Both the position numbers and the translations under genes were made by a program. Below the pieces are notes generated by a model. That model was not told where the DNA came from. It made no database searches and saw only the letters and a list, made by a program, of their open reading frames with translations. From Prorocentrum cordatum (taxonomy: Eukaryota > Sar > Dinophyceae > Prorocentrales > Prorocentraceae): a stretch of 64,000 bases of DNA. Numbering within the stretch: position 1 is the stretch's first letter; each line of letters starts with the position of its first letter. This document shows, piece after piece, positions 1 through 12,030 of this stretch. The stretch covers positions 682,584 through 746,583 of the forward strand of contig CAUYUJ010021059.1 in NCBI GenBank assembly GCA_963575745.1, written 5' to 3'.

Positions 1-2618
1 CGCAGTGATTGGGCGTTGCGTAATAGGGGGGTCATACATGGGGGGGTGGCGAGAGTGGTACGAAAAGGTACCCAAACGGTACCTAAACGAGCCCCCTGGG
101 GCTCCGGAGGGGCCCGAAAGGGGCACGAAAGGGGACCGTTTCTGACCCCCCCATTTATGACTCCCCCGTTAAGCCACGCCCAAAGTGAATCCTGGAACGC
201 TAGGGCGTCCAACCACTCGCGAATCATGGGGGCTGGGGGGGGTCAAGGGTAACTCCCTGGAGTTCGCGCGTCGGGGGCCCCAACTGGAGTTTCTCCCTGG
301 ACCGGAGTGGTCCTGGAGGACTCTGGCACCCAAGGAGTGATCGGTCAGAGGGGAGTCATCTTGGCCAGGGTGGTCAGCTGTGCGCCACCGCCCAGGTCGT
401 GCACGAGGAGCTCCTCGCGGGAAGGGATGCGCTGGTCCTCCCCTCCGCGGCTGTTTCGACGCCTTCGCCGAGGCTGCGCCACTCGCCACAATATGATCGC
501 AGGCAAGCGCGAGCAGGCTGAGGCGATGGCTCGCTCGGGACGTCCTCCCGAGTCTCAGGCGGCGAAGGAGGCGGCCATGTGGCGACACCCAGATCACCAA
601 GGCCCGTTGGTGGTTGCCGATGCGTTCTTCTCTGGTCTTAGACTGTCTTCGCTGTGTTGCGTACCTGAGGCAAGCAGAGCTTCTGCTGTCCGATTCCATT
701 CCAAAATCCCGAATTAGCGAGGCGGGCGCTCAGATTCCAGCCCAAACCCCTGCGGTGAGTGAGCTGGGTCGCACGATCTCAAGAATAATGCACAGCGATT
801 TGTGCGGCCCCGCTCAAGTCAGGTTTCTCGTCGAGAAGGGCTGCCACTTTTCAGCCAAAGTCTCAATCGACATTGGCAGCCCGATTCCGACTCTCAGACT
901 CTTGCCCGCCATCCGAGACGACCGCGAGAGAACCGCTTTTCTCACCCTCCTCTCTCCTGCTTCTTATCTGTCTCCTCCTCCCTCCCCCTCCATCCTTCCT
1001 CGTCCCTCCCCTCCTCCTCCCTGTCCCTCCGAGGCTTGGACTTATTCAAATCCACTACATGTGAAATTGACCTTCCTGAACCTCGGGAGGCGGTGTATGT
1101 GGATATTTTCGGTTTACCTGGGGCCCAAATATCCTGCAAGCTTACGACGCTTCAAGGTACGACGATACGCACTCCCATGCTGCACTTGGGCGCACTTTGG
1201 GCGCCGGGAGAAGCCCAATACAGTTTTAATGTGTGTCGGAGGTATTTGCTGTAAACAAAAGCCCGCCCAAATCCGCCGCCCCCTGGGGTCCCCTGACCTC
1301 GGCTCCCGGGGCGGTGGATCTGGATGAGTCCCCTCCTCGCAGCCCCTCTCTCAACCTCCCTGGAGGATTCGCGCGGCGCGCAATAGTTCATTGTCTAGTC
1401 CGCACGGCCGCTCCGTCAGATATGGGTCGACAGTCGGGCGGCGATGTTCCGACGTGAAACTGACGCAAGTCGGACATACATCCGACGCAAATCTGACGCA
1501 GTCCGACGTAAGCCCAACGTGCATCCGATGTACATTAGGTCTCGAGTTGCCGCGCGAGTCCTCCAGGATGTTCCACATCACCTCTCTCACAATCCCTCCC
1601 CCCCTCTTCCTTTGCCCAACAACTCCACTCCACCGCTCTCGCGCCGTTCTCTTCGCCGTGGTCGCTGGCTCCCAAGCCCCCCCCGTGTAGCCAGAGTCGG
1701 CGGGGACCCGCGCCGCGGCACGAGAAAGGGACAAGCAGCGGCCCCGCGACCCAGCGCGGGCTACGATTCCGGATTTGAGTATGGTTTCGTTGTTGTCACC
1801 CCGCCGGTTCCCCTTCGTCTTCCCCTGGTCTTCCTGTCCCTCCTGCTTCTTCCACTCCAGCTCCTGCTGCTACTGTTCGTCCTCGTCCTCCTTCCTGATC
1901 CTCCTCCTTTTCCTCATGGCTCATCCTCCTGTTCATCCGCCACCTCCTCGTCCAATGCTCGCAGCTCCCTGCTTTTCCCACTGCGCATAACACGATTGGG
2001 TTATCTTTAGAGTTCCAGGTCCGCTATGGTACGTGTCGGCGGATAGAGAAACAACAGCGCAATCGGAATAGATGGTTGGAAGGGGTAGGATGTCAGATAT
2101 GCCGCGAGGGCACCTGGCTCTAGCTTGTCCCCCCCACTCTTCCCTCATCCCGGGCCGTGTCACAAAACCCACTCTTGTCGTGCAGCCGAGCATCTGATTC
2201 AGGAGCCTCCTCCCGAAAAGTTGGGCGAGCATGTCTTGACCAACTTGCCAGTAAGCTGGCCCACTTTGTTGAGCACGTTCGCCCGTCCAGCGTTAACCGC
2301 AGATGTTGCCCTAGGCTTGCTTCGAGAAATAGTTGTGGAAAGTTGGACCAGATTTATTACGCGATAGTTTGCCCGATCACATGTTCGGCTGTAGTTATTT
2401 TCGAGCAAAGGTGTACCAGTTGCTGTATTCTCTCCACTGGTCCGTTCCGTTGCTTTGACCCGCCATCCCCGCGTACCATTTGGTTACACACAAGATTCCC
2501 ATTGTGCGTTTGTGCTTCTCCAGTCCGAACCTACCCGGTCGCTCGGGAAAGTGTCCTCGCCCCTTCGCATGCCACACGTGGGTCTCCTTTCCACTACCAG
2601 CATGGGTATTAGTTGATG
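1..2618. other. non-coding region, no gene recognised
   Basis: GC-rich sequence with short overlapping open frames on both strands and no recognisable domain. It contains pyrimidine-rich stretches (about 940-1030 and 1800-1950). I see no conserved coding signal, RNA gene or mobile element here. Confidence 0.5.
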
Positions 2619-2660
2619 TCTCTCTCTCTCTCTCTGTCTCTCTCACTATATATATAGCTC
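2619..2660. repeat. (CT)n / (TA)n microsatellite
   Basis: A run of TC dinucleotides with one G interruption passes into a short TATATATA tract. Confidence 0.9.
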
Positions 2661-2801
2661 TGTGTGTCTCTGTTCCTTTTTTCCCTACCTAGGCTCTGCC
2701 TAGAAGGGTTCTTACTCTCTTAGCTTAAAGGGGCCGGGCAGTGGAAATCGCCCCGGGCGGTTCCCCCAGTCCCCGCCCCGCGATTCCCCCAGTCCCCTGG
2801 G

Positions 2802-2937
2802 AGCTTTAGCTTTAGCTTTAGCTTTAGCTTTAGCTTAGCTTTAGCTTAGCTTCAGCTTAGCTTTAGCTTTAGCTAAGCTTTAGCTTAGCTTTAGCTTAGC
2901 TTTAGCTTAGCTTTAGCTTAGCTTTAGCTTAGCTTTA
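2802..2937 (+). repeat. TTTAGC / TTTAGCTTAGC tandem repeat
   Basis: About 135 bp built from the hexamer GCTTTA and an 11-bp variant AGCTTTAGCTT. The first part is pure hexamer and the later part alternates TTTAGC with TTAGC. The unit resembles but does not equal a TTTAGGG telomere repeat, and nothing shows telomeric function. Confidence 0.9.
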
Positions 2938-3476
2938 CTCTTACTACTAATGCTGCTTCCCTAGGGGCTCCAACTCCTAGGTAGGGTCGCACTGGGATAA
3001 TTGTTTATCTCTATATTGATCTACGGAAAGATTTCCCTCTCTTTATGCCCTCTCGCAGTCCCGCTCCATGAAGACGCAATTCGATTTGCTTCAGGAGACC
3101 ATCCTATGCCAGCGGGCGAGGGCTTAGGTGCTGTCTTCGGGACGTCTTAGTCCTGCACGAGCTGGCAGCGCAGGCGATGATACGAGGCAGGGCCCTTTGG
3201 GCAGTATCGGCCGATCTTCACAAGGCGTGCCCGCGTGTCTGGAGGGAGGGGCAGTTGCACCGCGTGTCCACGCACGTCGGAGATCCGACCGTATCTCCGC
3301 GGTCGGGAACCAGCCTAACCCGGCATAGTCCCCGTTTGATCCGGGCTACGCCCGTGCAAATCGGCTTCATCCCCCGTTCATGATGGCCTGGTTTGGCTCA
3401 ATGGCCCCGTAGTCTGGCGTACCAGCCCTCAGTTGTTTGTACGAAGGCCTCCCAGAAGTTGCCTCCTAACCTCTAG

Positions 3477-3678
3477 GCCTCCCAGATGGGATCGGAATTG
3501 ATGGGTCGGAGAATTGCACCGCATCGCCGATGCATCGGCGATGCGGCTCGATGTGAAGCCCGATCTTCTTCACGCGGATGTCGCCGCTGCATCGCCGACG
3601 TCGCCGATGCATCGCCGATGCATCGGCGATGCGGCGAGATCCTCCGACCCCATCCATTCCGATCCCATCCGGGGGGCC
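3477..3678. repeat. ~200-bp palindromic (foldback) element, copy A
   Basis: Terminal inverted repeats of about 26 bp: the left end GATGGGATCGGAATTGATGG matches the reverse complement of the right end at 3645-3670 almost perfectly, and the similarity runs out into the GGCCTCC flank. The interior repeats the self-complementary motif ATCGCCGATGCATCGGCGAT. Related copies lie at 11905-12030 and 19623-19836 and share a central GGCTCGATGTGRAGCC segment. No coding capacity. Confidence 0.8.
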
Positions 3679-3892
3679 CCTGCAACTTTGACCGACGACG
3701 ACTCAGCCCCCTCGGGTTCGAGCGGAGCCTGGGCCGCGTGCGCGGCCGCCCGCTATGGCCGCCGGCGCGCGCGTGCGGGCGCCGCGGCCCCGCTGCGGTG
3801 CCGCCGCCAGCTGCGGCGCGCGCGGCGACGAGGCCTTCAGCCGCCACCGCATCCGTCGGTAGCGGTGTGGGCGTCGACTACGTTTCCCCCCT

Positions 3893-3972
3893 CCCCCTCC
3901 TCCTCCTCCTCCTCCTCCTCCTCCTCTTCCTCCTCCTGCTCCTCCTCCTCCTCCTCCTCCTCCTCTTCCTGC
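3893..3972 (+). repeat. (TCC)n microsatellite
   Basis: Nearly uninterrupted CTC/TCC triplets. It produces long poly-Ser, poly-Leu or poly-Gly open frames on both strands that are not genes. Confidence 0.9.
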
Positions 3973-4142
3973 TCCTTTTCTCCGCGCCACAGAGCGCTCT
4001 GCGGATGGTACGAACGTGGGCGTGGGCGTTGTCGGCGTTCTAATCCCCTCCTCGGAGGAAGAAAAGGTACCGACGCGTCCCCCCGGGCCCACAGCCGCGC
4101 GCCCGATAGACCAGACCCACCCCAGAACGTGCGGGTTCGCCA

Positions 4143-4190
4143 TCGGGGGTCTATCGCCGATTCATCGGCGATGTATCGCCGATTCCAGTC
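4143..4190. repeat. fragment of the ATCGCCGATTCATCGGCGAT family
   Basis: A short piece with the palindromic core seen in copies A-C, here with TTC in place of TGC. It lacks the flanking terminal inverted repeats. Confidence 0.55.
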
Positions 4191-5029
4191 GACGGTCCCT
4201 CTCCCCCTGAGCCAGTCCTCCCCAATCGTTGCCTCTCAGCGGAGGAGGAGGGGGATGACGAGGGCTTCTGCCGATTCGTGCCAGACCCAGGCGCGAACGA
4301 ATGGCAGCCCTCTTGTGCATGGGCGGGAGGCGCACCTGAAGAGCACCTGCGCCACCGAGTGCCCCACGAGAGGGCTACAAAGTGCGGAGCCGGAGTCCTC
4401 CTCGTGGATCCGTCGTCTTCGGGAGCTCGATCGCTTACGGTCAAGACGCTGAAGTCAGGACCACTTTGGGCTCAGGAGGGGCTCTGGTTTCTGGGCCGTT
4501 CTTTAGACCCAGGTCGGGGAACTATTTGTTTTCGAGGCGCCAGGAAAGCCCCCCTGCGTTCGTTACTCAGCGTTCCGTATGGTAGCGCGACGACTGTAGC
4601 GCTTGCGCGCGAGGCAAGCGTGAACGCAGGTGGGGGACGAGTGCGGATGACGAGAGGGACTGCGAGGCACCGCTGTTGGGGTAAAGAAATGTGTGTGTCC
4701 CCCCCCCGGTCCCTCAGACTCGATGCTGAATCTCTGGCGTGCCCTGGCGGGGCTGGGTGTTGGGTGCTCTTTGATGCCGATGCTTGTGCTCGGGCAGCGG
4801 CCGCAGTGGCAGCATCGAAACGCGGGGCTGGGCTGTAGCCCCGTCGAGGCAACATTTCTGGACGGGCGCTTATATTACGCCAGCCCCAGAACGAGCGAAT
4901 GAGATCGGATGAGCACCAGGAGATCGTGAAGAGCCCGATGAAGCGAGCAGGTCGAAGCAGCACCCACCCCGAGGCCTTGCCTGGGCGACTCGGACTTTCT
5001 CTGCCGTGCGGCTGACGACGCCGAGCTCC
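4191..5029. other. non-coding region, nothing recognised
   Basis: GC-rich sequence without domain-like translation. Open frames here continue into the neighbouring tandem repeat and show repeat-type residue composition. Confidence 0.45.
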
Positions 5030-5850
5030 AGCTGGCACTGCTCGTCGTTCTGGCACCCGCTGGCCCAGAAGTGCACTGGCGGCGTCTGTGTCGCCCCTGC
5101 TGCCACTGCCTTCCTTGTTCGCGCGCCGCGGCCTGGGCGTGGTCGCCGAGAGCGTTGGGCTTGCCATTCTTGGCCGCTCGCCTGCCTCTCCGTGCTGACA
5201 CGGCCTGCATTTTCGCACTCTTGCTGCTGCTTCCTGCTGTGGCCACTGTCTGCCTCTCTTGCACGCTGTGGCCGAGCGTTGCAGCCGAGAGTGTTGGGCT
5301 CGGCCTCGCCCCGCTGCCTGCATTCTGCCGCATGCTGCCACTGCCCGCTGCCCCCGCTCGTGGCTGCGTGCTGCCGCTGCCTGCCCTTCTCGCGCGCCGT
5401 GGCCTGCGCGTTGCAGCCGATCGCGTTGGGCACCGCTCGTCCTGCCACCTGCAGCCGCGGTTCCCCCTCCCCATGTGCGCTGCCACACTCTGCTTCCCGA
5501 CTGCTTCCTTGGATACGGTGGTGCCAGCTTGCTGCTGCCACTGCCTGACCTCGCACACGTCCGTGGCACTGTAGCTAGGTACGCTGGGCTCGCTTCCGCC
5601 TCCCGCACCCGCCCGCCCGTTCCCCGCGTGCAGCCTCTGCCCGTTCGCTCTAGCGCCTGATGCCGCTGCTTGCCATCTCGCATGGGGTAGTGTCAGCCTG
5701 CCGCCACTGCCCGAGCGGAATAGCTGATGGCGTTCAGCTTCTACCCGTTCGCTTGCAGCCACTGCTCCGCCGTCTCTCGTCTGCCACCGCTTTCTCATTC
5801 GCACGTGGCGGCTCCTGCCTGCTGCCACTGAGTCCCAGCGCCTGTAGCTG
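5030..5850. repeat. imperfect ~135-bp tandem repeat
   Basis: Diverged units containing GCGCGCCGTGGCC, GTTGCAGCCGAGAG and GTTGGGCT recur at about 5121, 5258 and 5390 (spacing about 132-137 bp), with weaker units to about 5850. The overlapping frames on both strands, rich in Ala, Cys, Arg or Gln, are a by-product of the repeat. Confidence 0.65.
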
Positions 5851-6274
5851 GTGATGTGTGGACTTTCGACTTGGCCCCGGGCGTCGCCTGGTCACCGCGC
5901 TGGCCGCTCCTGACGTTGGACTCCGCCGCGTCCCTCGCCCCACCATTGCAGCTGGTGGTGCTGGGCATTCCTACGGGATTCCGTCTGGCTCAAGTGTCTG
6001 AATGCAGCGCGGGAGCTCGAGACGGACGGACTGTCCAGAGCTCGCGCTGGAGGGTGAGCGGCACGCAGATCGTTTTTGTTGGGGGGATTGTCCAGGCGCC
6101 TCTGGATGGCTCAACCAAGGCACCTGCAGCAACATTAAGCGTTGAAGCAGGCCATGATGCTGTGTCGGCGTCTACCGAGGGCCTCCCAGCCATAGTGCCA
6201 TTCCTCACGCTCCTCGACGGAGGGGGCTTGTATCTGGAACCGAAATATCTGACAGACGCGCCGTCGTTCGAATG

Positions 6275-6473
6275 TAGGGGAACGAGCAATGACATAAACA
6301 TGATAACTCGGAGGTCCGCGCAGATTTCTCGAATCGGCGCTGGGGCCCCCTGGCGGCGCCTCCGGCGCCGCTCCTGGCGCACTCCGCGCGCCAGGGAGGA
6401 GGGTCCAGCACGGATCCGAGAAATCCGCGCGGACCTCCAAGTTCTTACGTTCATGCCATTTTTCGTTCCCCTA
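6275..6473. repeat. ~200-bp foldback element with ~65-bp terminal inverted repeats
   Basis: The left arm (TAGGGGAACGA... then GGAGGTCCGCGCAGATTTCT at 6310-6329) pairs with the right arm ending in TCGTTCCCCTA at 6473. The inner 22 bp match at 21 positions and the outer part is more diverged. The short GC-rich centre contains GGCGCC palindromes. No transposase; probably a MITE-like or hairpin-forming repeat. Confidence 0.75.
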
Positions 6474-6683
6474 GGGTGTCACCTGAGCGACGCAGAACAG
6501 CGGGGTCATCTGCACGGCATTTGCGCGTCAGCTTCCCGCGTCTGGTCGCGCGTCTGCGCCCGCCTTTCCGCGCGGTGTGCCACGCTGGCGGCCTGCGTAG
6601 GCCACTGGGTACGGTCGGTATGCCTTCTTGCGCCAGACCCTGTAAATTTCGCCGCTCATTTTCACCGAGTGCAGACAAGCATC

Positions 6684-6893
6684 GGAGGCCTCGAAATGAT
6701 CACCAACACCAATATCGGCGGTGTGCCTCCACCGAGGGTGCATGATCCCGATCTCGATGATGGTGGTAAGATTCGGGCTTCCTGGGCGTCCGAAAGATTA
6801 CCACCAACACCAAAGTCTAGGACCATCTTACCCCTGTGGAGGCAACCCCTTGTTTTGGTCTTGGTGCTAATTTCCAAGCCTCCAAAAGCAACA
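6684..6893. repeat. second ~210-bp foldback element
   Basis: The left arm GGAGGCCTCGAAATGATCAC... is matched by the reverse complement of the right arm (GGAGGCTTGGAAATTAGCAC...). Both arms carry CACCAA motifs and GTGCCTCCAC/TTGCCTCCAC. Identity is about two thirds, so it is older than the element at 6275. Confidence 0.65.
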
Positions 6894-7599
6894 CTGAACC
6901 ATCTGAGCAGTCGAATGCGATGGTGCGGTGCTCAGTGGCAGCTTGCTCCGCTGCATACAACTTCAAATATGTATGGGGCAGGCACCTTGAGGTACAGGGT
7001 GATAATTATATAGTGATAACATTGGACGGCGCCTTGCTGGTGTGGTGCGGGTTAGAGAAGCACTTTCGTCCGTAACCCTTTTGATTTGGTCGAGCACCTG
7101 CCACGAAGACACTGCACGCCTTCAGATACCCGACCGCTTTGCCCACTGGTGCCCAGCAGTGGCCTGAGCAGGGAAGTACTGCTCGCGCTTCCCTGAGATC
7201 CGACGTTTTGAAGAAATTTGCACTATCGGCACAAATCGCGACCCGAGCCCCGAACCCCACCTTCCTGCATTTTTCGAGCGAGATGGGTCTGTGATGGTCC
7301 CATGGCCTGAAACAGGCCCGGGGGAACCCGCCCAGTGTGAAAAAAAACGCAACGCCCGGATCTCAGCCCACGCATCCGGCGCTCCAACTTTTTCGATGCG
7401 TGGGTCCCAGCTGAAGTATCCACGTCGGGCCACAGGTGCGAGAGCTCGGCGGCCAGGCAGATCGTCGCTCTGGCTTGCTGGACTGAAGTACATCGGATTC
7501 TTCGAGGCTGAGCTCGCAGAGAGCGCGCCACGTCGGGTCTCATGGCGGAGGTGAGGGAGGGGGAGGGGCGAGGAAACGAGGGGACGGAGGCATACAGGG

Positions 7600-7750
7600 G
7601 GTCCAGACATCCGGTGTCTCGAAAAAATCGAGGCAGGTTTTTCATCGTCTTCGACCTCTCGGGCCCTTACCAGGCTTCGGGACCATCAAGAGACGACTCG
7701 GGATGAAAAACTGGTGCCGGGGAAGTGGTCGGGGGGTCGGGGGCCCGCGT
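7600..7750. repeat. dispersed repeat family 1 (GGGATGAAAAACTGGTGCCGG type)
   Basis: This segment (CTCGGGCCCTTACC...GGGACCATCAAGAGACGACT...GTGGTCGGGGGGTCGGGGGC) recurs in diverged form at about 11570-11690, 12600-12745 and 15949-16022. Shared blocks are ACCATCAGAGACG, CCGGGGWAGYGGTCGGG and GGGGCCCGCG. No coding signal. Confidence 0.6.
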
Positions 7751-8699
7751 CTCGGAAAAATCGAGACGCTGGGTGTCTGGGATTGAAGCTGGTTGGGGGG
7801 CTCAGGTGGCCCAACACTGGTGGTTCCGGCCAGCAGGAAGGCGGGAGAGATCTCCCCCTCGTCGCCACGGCTGGAGGCGGCTCGAAGAACTTGTCAATTT
7901 CGACCCTGGGAGGGGTCCGGGGATTGATTTTGAGCAGATTTGCCCTCGTCCCCCTCTGGACCGCAGCGCAGACCCCCCGGCCCCTTCAGGGGGGGCCGCC
8001 TCTACGCACCTCGGTGGTTTGGCCTAGGTGGCCTTGGTGGCAGTGTTGTAGCTAAAGACGTCGGCGTCCACCTTTTTGATGGCTTATGGACGGTGGGCGT
8101 TCATTCCCAAATTGGTCGTCAACGCTTGGCACCCCTGCCCGAGAGCAACATCCATGGGAGGGAGGTGAAAGGGAGGAGTGAGAAGCGAAGGGGGATGAGG
8201 AGGAGGGTAAGCAGGATGAGTGTGGAAGAGACTCTTCCATGTGTTCCTGATTGTTTCATGTTGGGCGGACTTCAAGCTCTGGACTCGCAGCGTTCCTCAT
8301 ATTCCTACTCCTCCTCGTCGACTCGCTCTCGCTCCGTTTCCAGATTTAATTTCGTCCGCTCACGATCTGGTTCCAGGTTCGATTTGCGTGTAGTCGTAGT
8401 CGTAGTCATAATAGAAGTCGTGGTCGCTAGGAGGAAGAAAGGGAGCTGGAGGAGGATGGGCAGGTGGAGGAGGAACCCCTATAGCACGATAGGAAGACTG
8501 AGGGCCTGGAGGCTTAAAAGGAGGAGGTGGCTGATGAGGAGGACGAGGGGGAGGAGGAGGGCCAGTGTAAACCCCCAAGAACATCAACGATACTGCAATG
8601 AACCCTCCCTGCAAGTTCCGTCATCATAGGCTCCTGCGCGGATTAATTCTTTCTGTGGGAGATGCGGCGTTGAAGACAGCCGCGTGAAAATCCGGAATT

Positions 8700-9215
8700 G
8701 TGCCAGACATTTGTTTTTGATCTCGACGCCGCGAATGAGCGTCACTGTTGCGTCTTGACGATCTTGAGTCGTGCCAGAACACCGTTCCTGGGACTTTAAC
8801 GTGACTGTTGCTGCCTGACATTCCGACATCGTGCTGCAACACCATTTCTGGAACGCTAACCATGCGACTACTTGAAACTCTTGCAAATGTTTACGACGAA
8901 CGTTCGCGGCGCTGAGGCGAGAGCCACATTTTGAACAGGAACCGCCTCCACCCGTGAAGCTCTCTGTTCAGACGAAAGTGCGTGGCGCTATGGCGAGAGC
9001 CACACTGAGGAACCGCTCTCCATCCGTGAGAGTCTTGCAAGCTTTAGGACGACTGTGCGCGACGCTATGGCGAGAGCCACATTTTGAAAACGGACAGCCT
9101 TCCATCCGTGAGACCCTTGCATAAGTTTGAGAACGAATGTGCGCGGCACTAAGGCGAGGACCACCTTTTGAAAGCGGGCCGCCCTCCATCCGTGAAGCTG
9201 TTGCAACTTTCAGCT
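8700..9215. repeat. diverged tandem repeats (~60 bp, then ~80 bp units)
   Basis: From about 8700 to 8880 units contain CGTGCCAGAACACC...CGTGACTGTTGC. From about 8893 to 9215 four units of 76-84 bp share GTGCGCGGCGCTATGGCGAG, AGCCACATTTTGAA and CCATCCGTGAGAC. Short open frames inside are repeat products. Confidence 0.7.
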
Positions 9216-9504
9216 TCAGGATCATACATTGAAAGGAAGTCTGCGGCGAAAAGCCTAGCCCGACCTTTCGACCGGCTTCGGGGTGCGACGGGGAGGAAGT
9301 ATTTATCAGGAAAACGAACGGAGGAGGAGAAGGAGGAGTAGGAAGAGGAGGACGCGTTGCCCGCGGGTCTCCACCGGGACATCACAGCGGGGAATCCCCA
9401 TTCCACGTTGCTGCTTTTGAGTATTGGTGGGACCCTAGTCCGTCAATAAGGTCGTCGAAACGCTAATTAGTTCCCACTATTGGGATGGTCTCTGAAGACC
9501 CATC

Positions 9505-9700
9505 GCGGTTAGACGAGGGGAGGGGGGAGAAGAAAGAGGAGGAGGCGAAAGAGGAGGAGGATGAGGAGGAGGGCGGTGGAGAAGAGAAGACAAAGAGAAG
9601 GAGCATGATTGTGTGGGCAAGAAGGGGAGGGAGGCGCAGCGAGGACGAGGAGGACGAGGATGAGGAGGGTGAGGTGTCGGAGCAGCAGCATGAGGAGAAG
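9505..9700 (+). repeat. purine-rich GAGGAG tract
   Basis: An almost pure A/G stretch of GAGGA-type triplets that encodes poly-Glu or poly-Arg frames without other features. Confidence 0.75.
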
Positions 9701-9888
9701 CACGATGTAGGTATGGCGGGGGAGAGCATGACCGAGCATACCAGAAAACTATCAGAAGAGTAAGCGGTAGGGGTCGAGGAGGAGACGAAGAAGAAGGCCA
9801 TGAGGATGAGGGCGCAGTAGGAGGATGATGGCACAGGGAAAGGAGAAGACTTTGAGGAGGAGGAGGGAAATAATGAGGAGCATGGATT

Positions 9889-10541
9889 GTGGTGATGGTA
9901 ATGATGATGACGATGATTATGACTACAATGATGCTGATCATGATGCTGATGATGTTGCTGTTGATGATGCTGTTGATGATTATTGTGATGATATGTATGC
10001 CGATGACAATGACGATGATCATGATGAACATGATGACGATGATGCTGCTGATGATGATGGTGGTGATGCTCATGATGATGATGACGATGCTCATGCTGCT
10101 GCTGATGATGACGATGCCGATACGATGACGATGTTGATGCTGATGATGATGGTGATTATGATGCTGGTGACGAGTACGATGATGATGATGATGATGATGA
10201 TCATGATGATGATGATGCTGGTGATGGTGATAATAATGGTGATGCTGATGATGGTGATGATGATTGTGATGATGATGCTGATGATGATGATGATCATGAT
10301 GATGATGATGCTGATGATGGTGCTGCTGCTGATGCTGTTGATGGTGATGATGATGACGCTGATGATGATGATGCTGATGATGATGATAATGGTGATGGTG
10401 ATGGTGATGGTGATGGTGATGGTGATGATGGCGGTGATGATGATTATGATGATGATAATGACGATGATGATGATGATGATGATGATGGTGATGGTGATGG
10501 TGATGGTGATGGTGATGGTGATGATGGTGGTGATGATGATT

Positions 10542-10605
<64 letters not shown>

Positions 10606-10645
10606 CGACGACGATGATGATGATGATGATGATGATAATGATGAC

Positions 10646-10723
<78 letters not shown>

Positions 10724-10769
10724 AATGAGGAGGAGGAGGAGGAGGAGGAGGAGGGTGATGATGGTGGCG
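9889..10769 (+). repeat. long (GAT)n-derived trinucleotide array
   Basis: About 0.85 kb of GAT triplets with GGT, GCT and GAC variants, ending in a short GAG block. All three frames of the plus strand are open (poly-Asp, poly-Met, mixed), as is the complement (poly-His), so the apparent 340- and 478-residue proteins are repeat artefacts. A sister array lies at 15124-15805. Confidence 0.9.
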
Positions 10770-11569
10770 GTGATGCTGATAGTGGTGATAATGGTGGAAG
10801 ATACGGCCGATACGAGAAGGCCCCAGAGCTCCCGATCCTTTCCCTGAGGCCAGTTTCTCGCCCCGGGGCCGTTTATGATTGCCCCGGGGCTTGAAAACGG
10901 GACCCTGGGGCAAAGATCGAGGAAAACCGTTTTGTCAAAAGTGATTTTTTGCAGAGATCTGGGGAGGACCAGGGTCCGGGCTCACACACCAGGTCAGCGC
11001 TAACGATGGTCAGCCAATCTCACGTGCGGCCGATTCCCATTTTCCGCCTTCCGCTGACCCAGGTTTGGGAGCTACTACGCCTAAGCGCCCCGCCAGGCTT
11101 CACGACAGGGCCCTCGCCGGCCCAGGTTTGTGTCGACACGGGTGAGTGCGTCTCCGAAAGTCGGTTGCGGGCCCAGGGGGGGAAGTGAGAAGGGGCAGGC
11201 CTTCTCAGAAGGTGACGGGGCTTCGCTCGGGCCTTCCCCAGCCCTCTGAAAAGGCCGCGTCGCTGTCTCCGGCGAAGTCTCAGCACACTTCGCGGAAGGC
11301 CCGAGGCCGTCCGCCGAGCCTGCTGACGAGACCCCCTGGCTCCCTCCCTGGGCTCGCCGCCGAGACCGGGGCGTGCCCGATATCCTGACTGGCGGCGGCG
11401 ACCGACGGCCGATGAGGCGGGCCGGCGCCCCTCCGCCCGGGGAGCCCGCACGCTGCCGGCGCTGGCGGCGGCGGCGGCCGCCGCGGCCGCCGCGGGCGCA
11501 GCTTGCCGGCTGGCGGGAAGTCTCTCGGGGGAGCAGGACTCTCGGACCCCTTCGGGACACGGACAAGTC
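10770..11569. other. non-coding region, nothing recognised
   Basis: GC-rich spacer with two CGCCCCGGGGC-like blocks near 10860-10910 and a GGCGGC-rich stretch at about 11455-11500. The overlapping open frames on the two strands show no recognisable domain. Confidence 0.45.
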
Positions 11570-11802
11570 ACGACGTGGGTTTTCCTGTCTGTTGGGTCCC
11601 TGGGGGTCCTTGCCGGGCCTCGGGAGACCGTCAGAGCACGACGCAGGTTGAAGAGCTGGTCCGGGGGGACTGGTCGAGACCTCTGGGGGTCGACGCCATG
11701 AACCAAAAACATGACGTCGGGGGTCTGGGCTCCAGGCCGCCCGGATGGGGCCGGAGTACGGTCGGGGGCTTTGGCTTGGGGTATCGTTCCCCCGGTCCTC
11801 GC

Positions 11803-11855
11803 CCTACCACGCTTCGTCGTGACACGCTGTCCACTTTCTGGCCGCCCGCGGAGCG
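11803..11855. repeat. GACACGCTRTCC repeat, unit 1
   Basis: The segment CCTACCACGCTTCGTCGTGA, followed by CACGCTGTCCACTTTCTGGC, is repeated in diverged form at 12397-12447. The GACACGCTRTSC core occurs several more times to 12552 in both orientations. Confidence 0.65.
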
Positions 11856-11904
11856 GAGAGACACGCTGTCCGGTGTCGGAGCAGACTGGGCCGGAGCGTC
11901 GCTG

Positions 11905-12030
11905 TGCATCGCCGATGCATCGACGATGCGGCCTCTCTGCATCGAGGATGTGGCTCGATGTGGAGCCAGAGTTTCTCCACCCCGATGGAGTTGATGCATT
12001 GGCGACGCGGCGCGATCCTCCGACCCGACC
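11905..12030. repeat. palindromic GATGCATC element, copy C
   Basis: Diverged relative of copies A and B. It has GCATCGCCGATGCATCGACG, then GGCTCGATGTGGAGCC, then GATCCTCCGACCCGAC at its right end. The left terminal inverted repeat is not recognisable, so this copy is probably truncated. Confidence 0.6.

Noticed and set aside
2802-2937. Telomere-like repeat
   Set aside because: The unit TTTAGC/TTTAGCTTAGC is not TTTAGGG and the tract is short and internal.
3389-3410. Possible spliced-leader relic at TGGTTTGGCTCAATGG
   Set aside because: Only about nine consecutive bases match DinoSL and the 5' part is absent.
4472-5828. Ala/Arg-rich open frames of 300-400 residues on the minus strand
   Set aside because: They coincide with the ~135-bp tandem repeat and overlap open frames on the other strand.
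5856-7013. 385-residue open frame
   Set aside because: It runs through two foldback elements and has no domain-like sequence.
9477-10913. 478-residue poly-His protein on the minus strand and 340-residue Asp/Met protein on the plus strand
   Set aside because: Both are translations of one GAT trinucleotide array that is open in nearly all frames.
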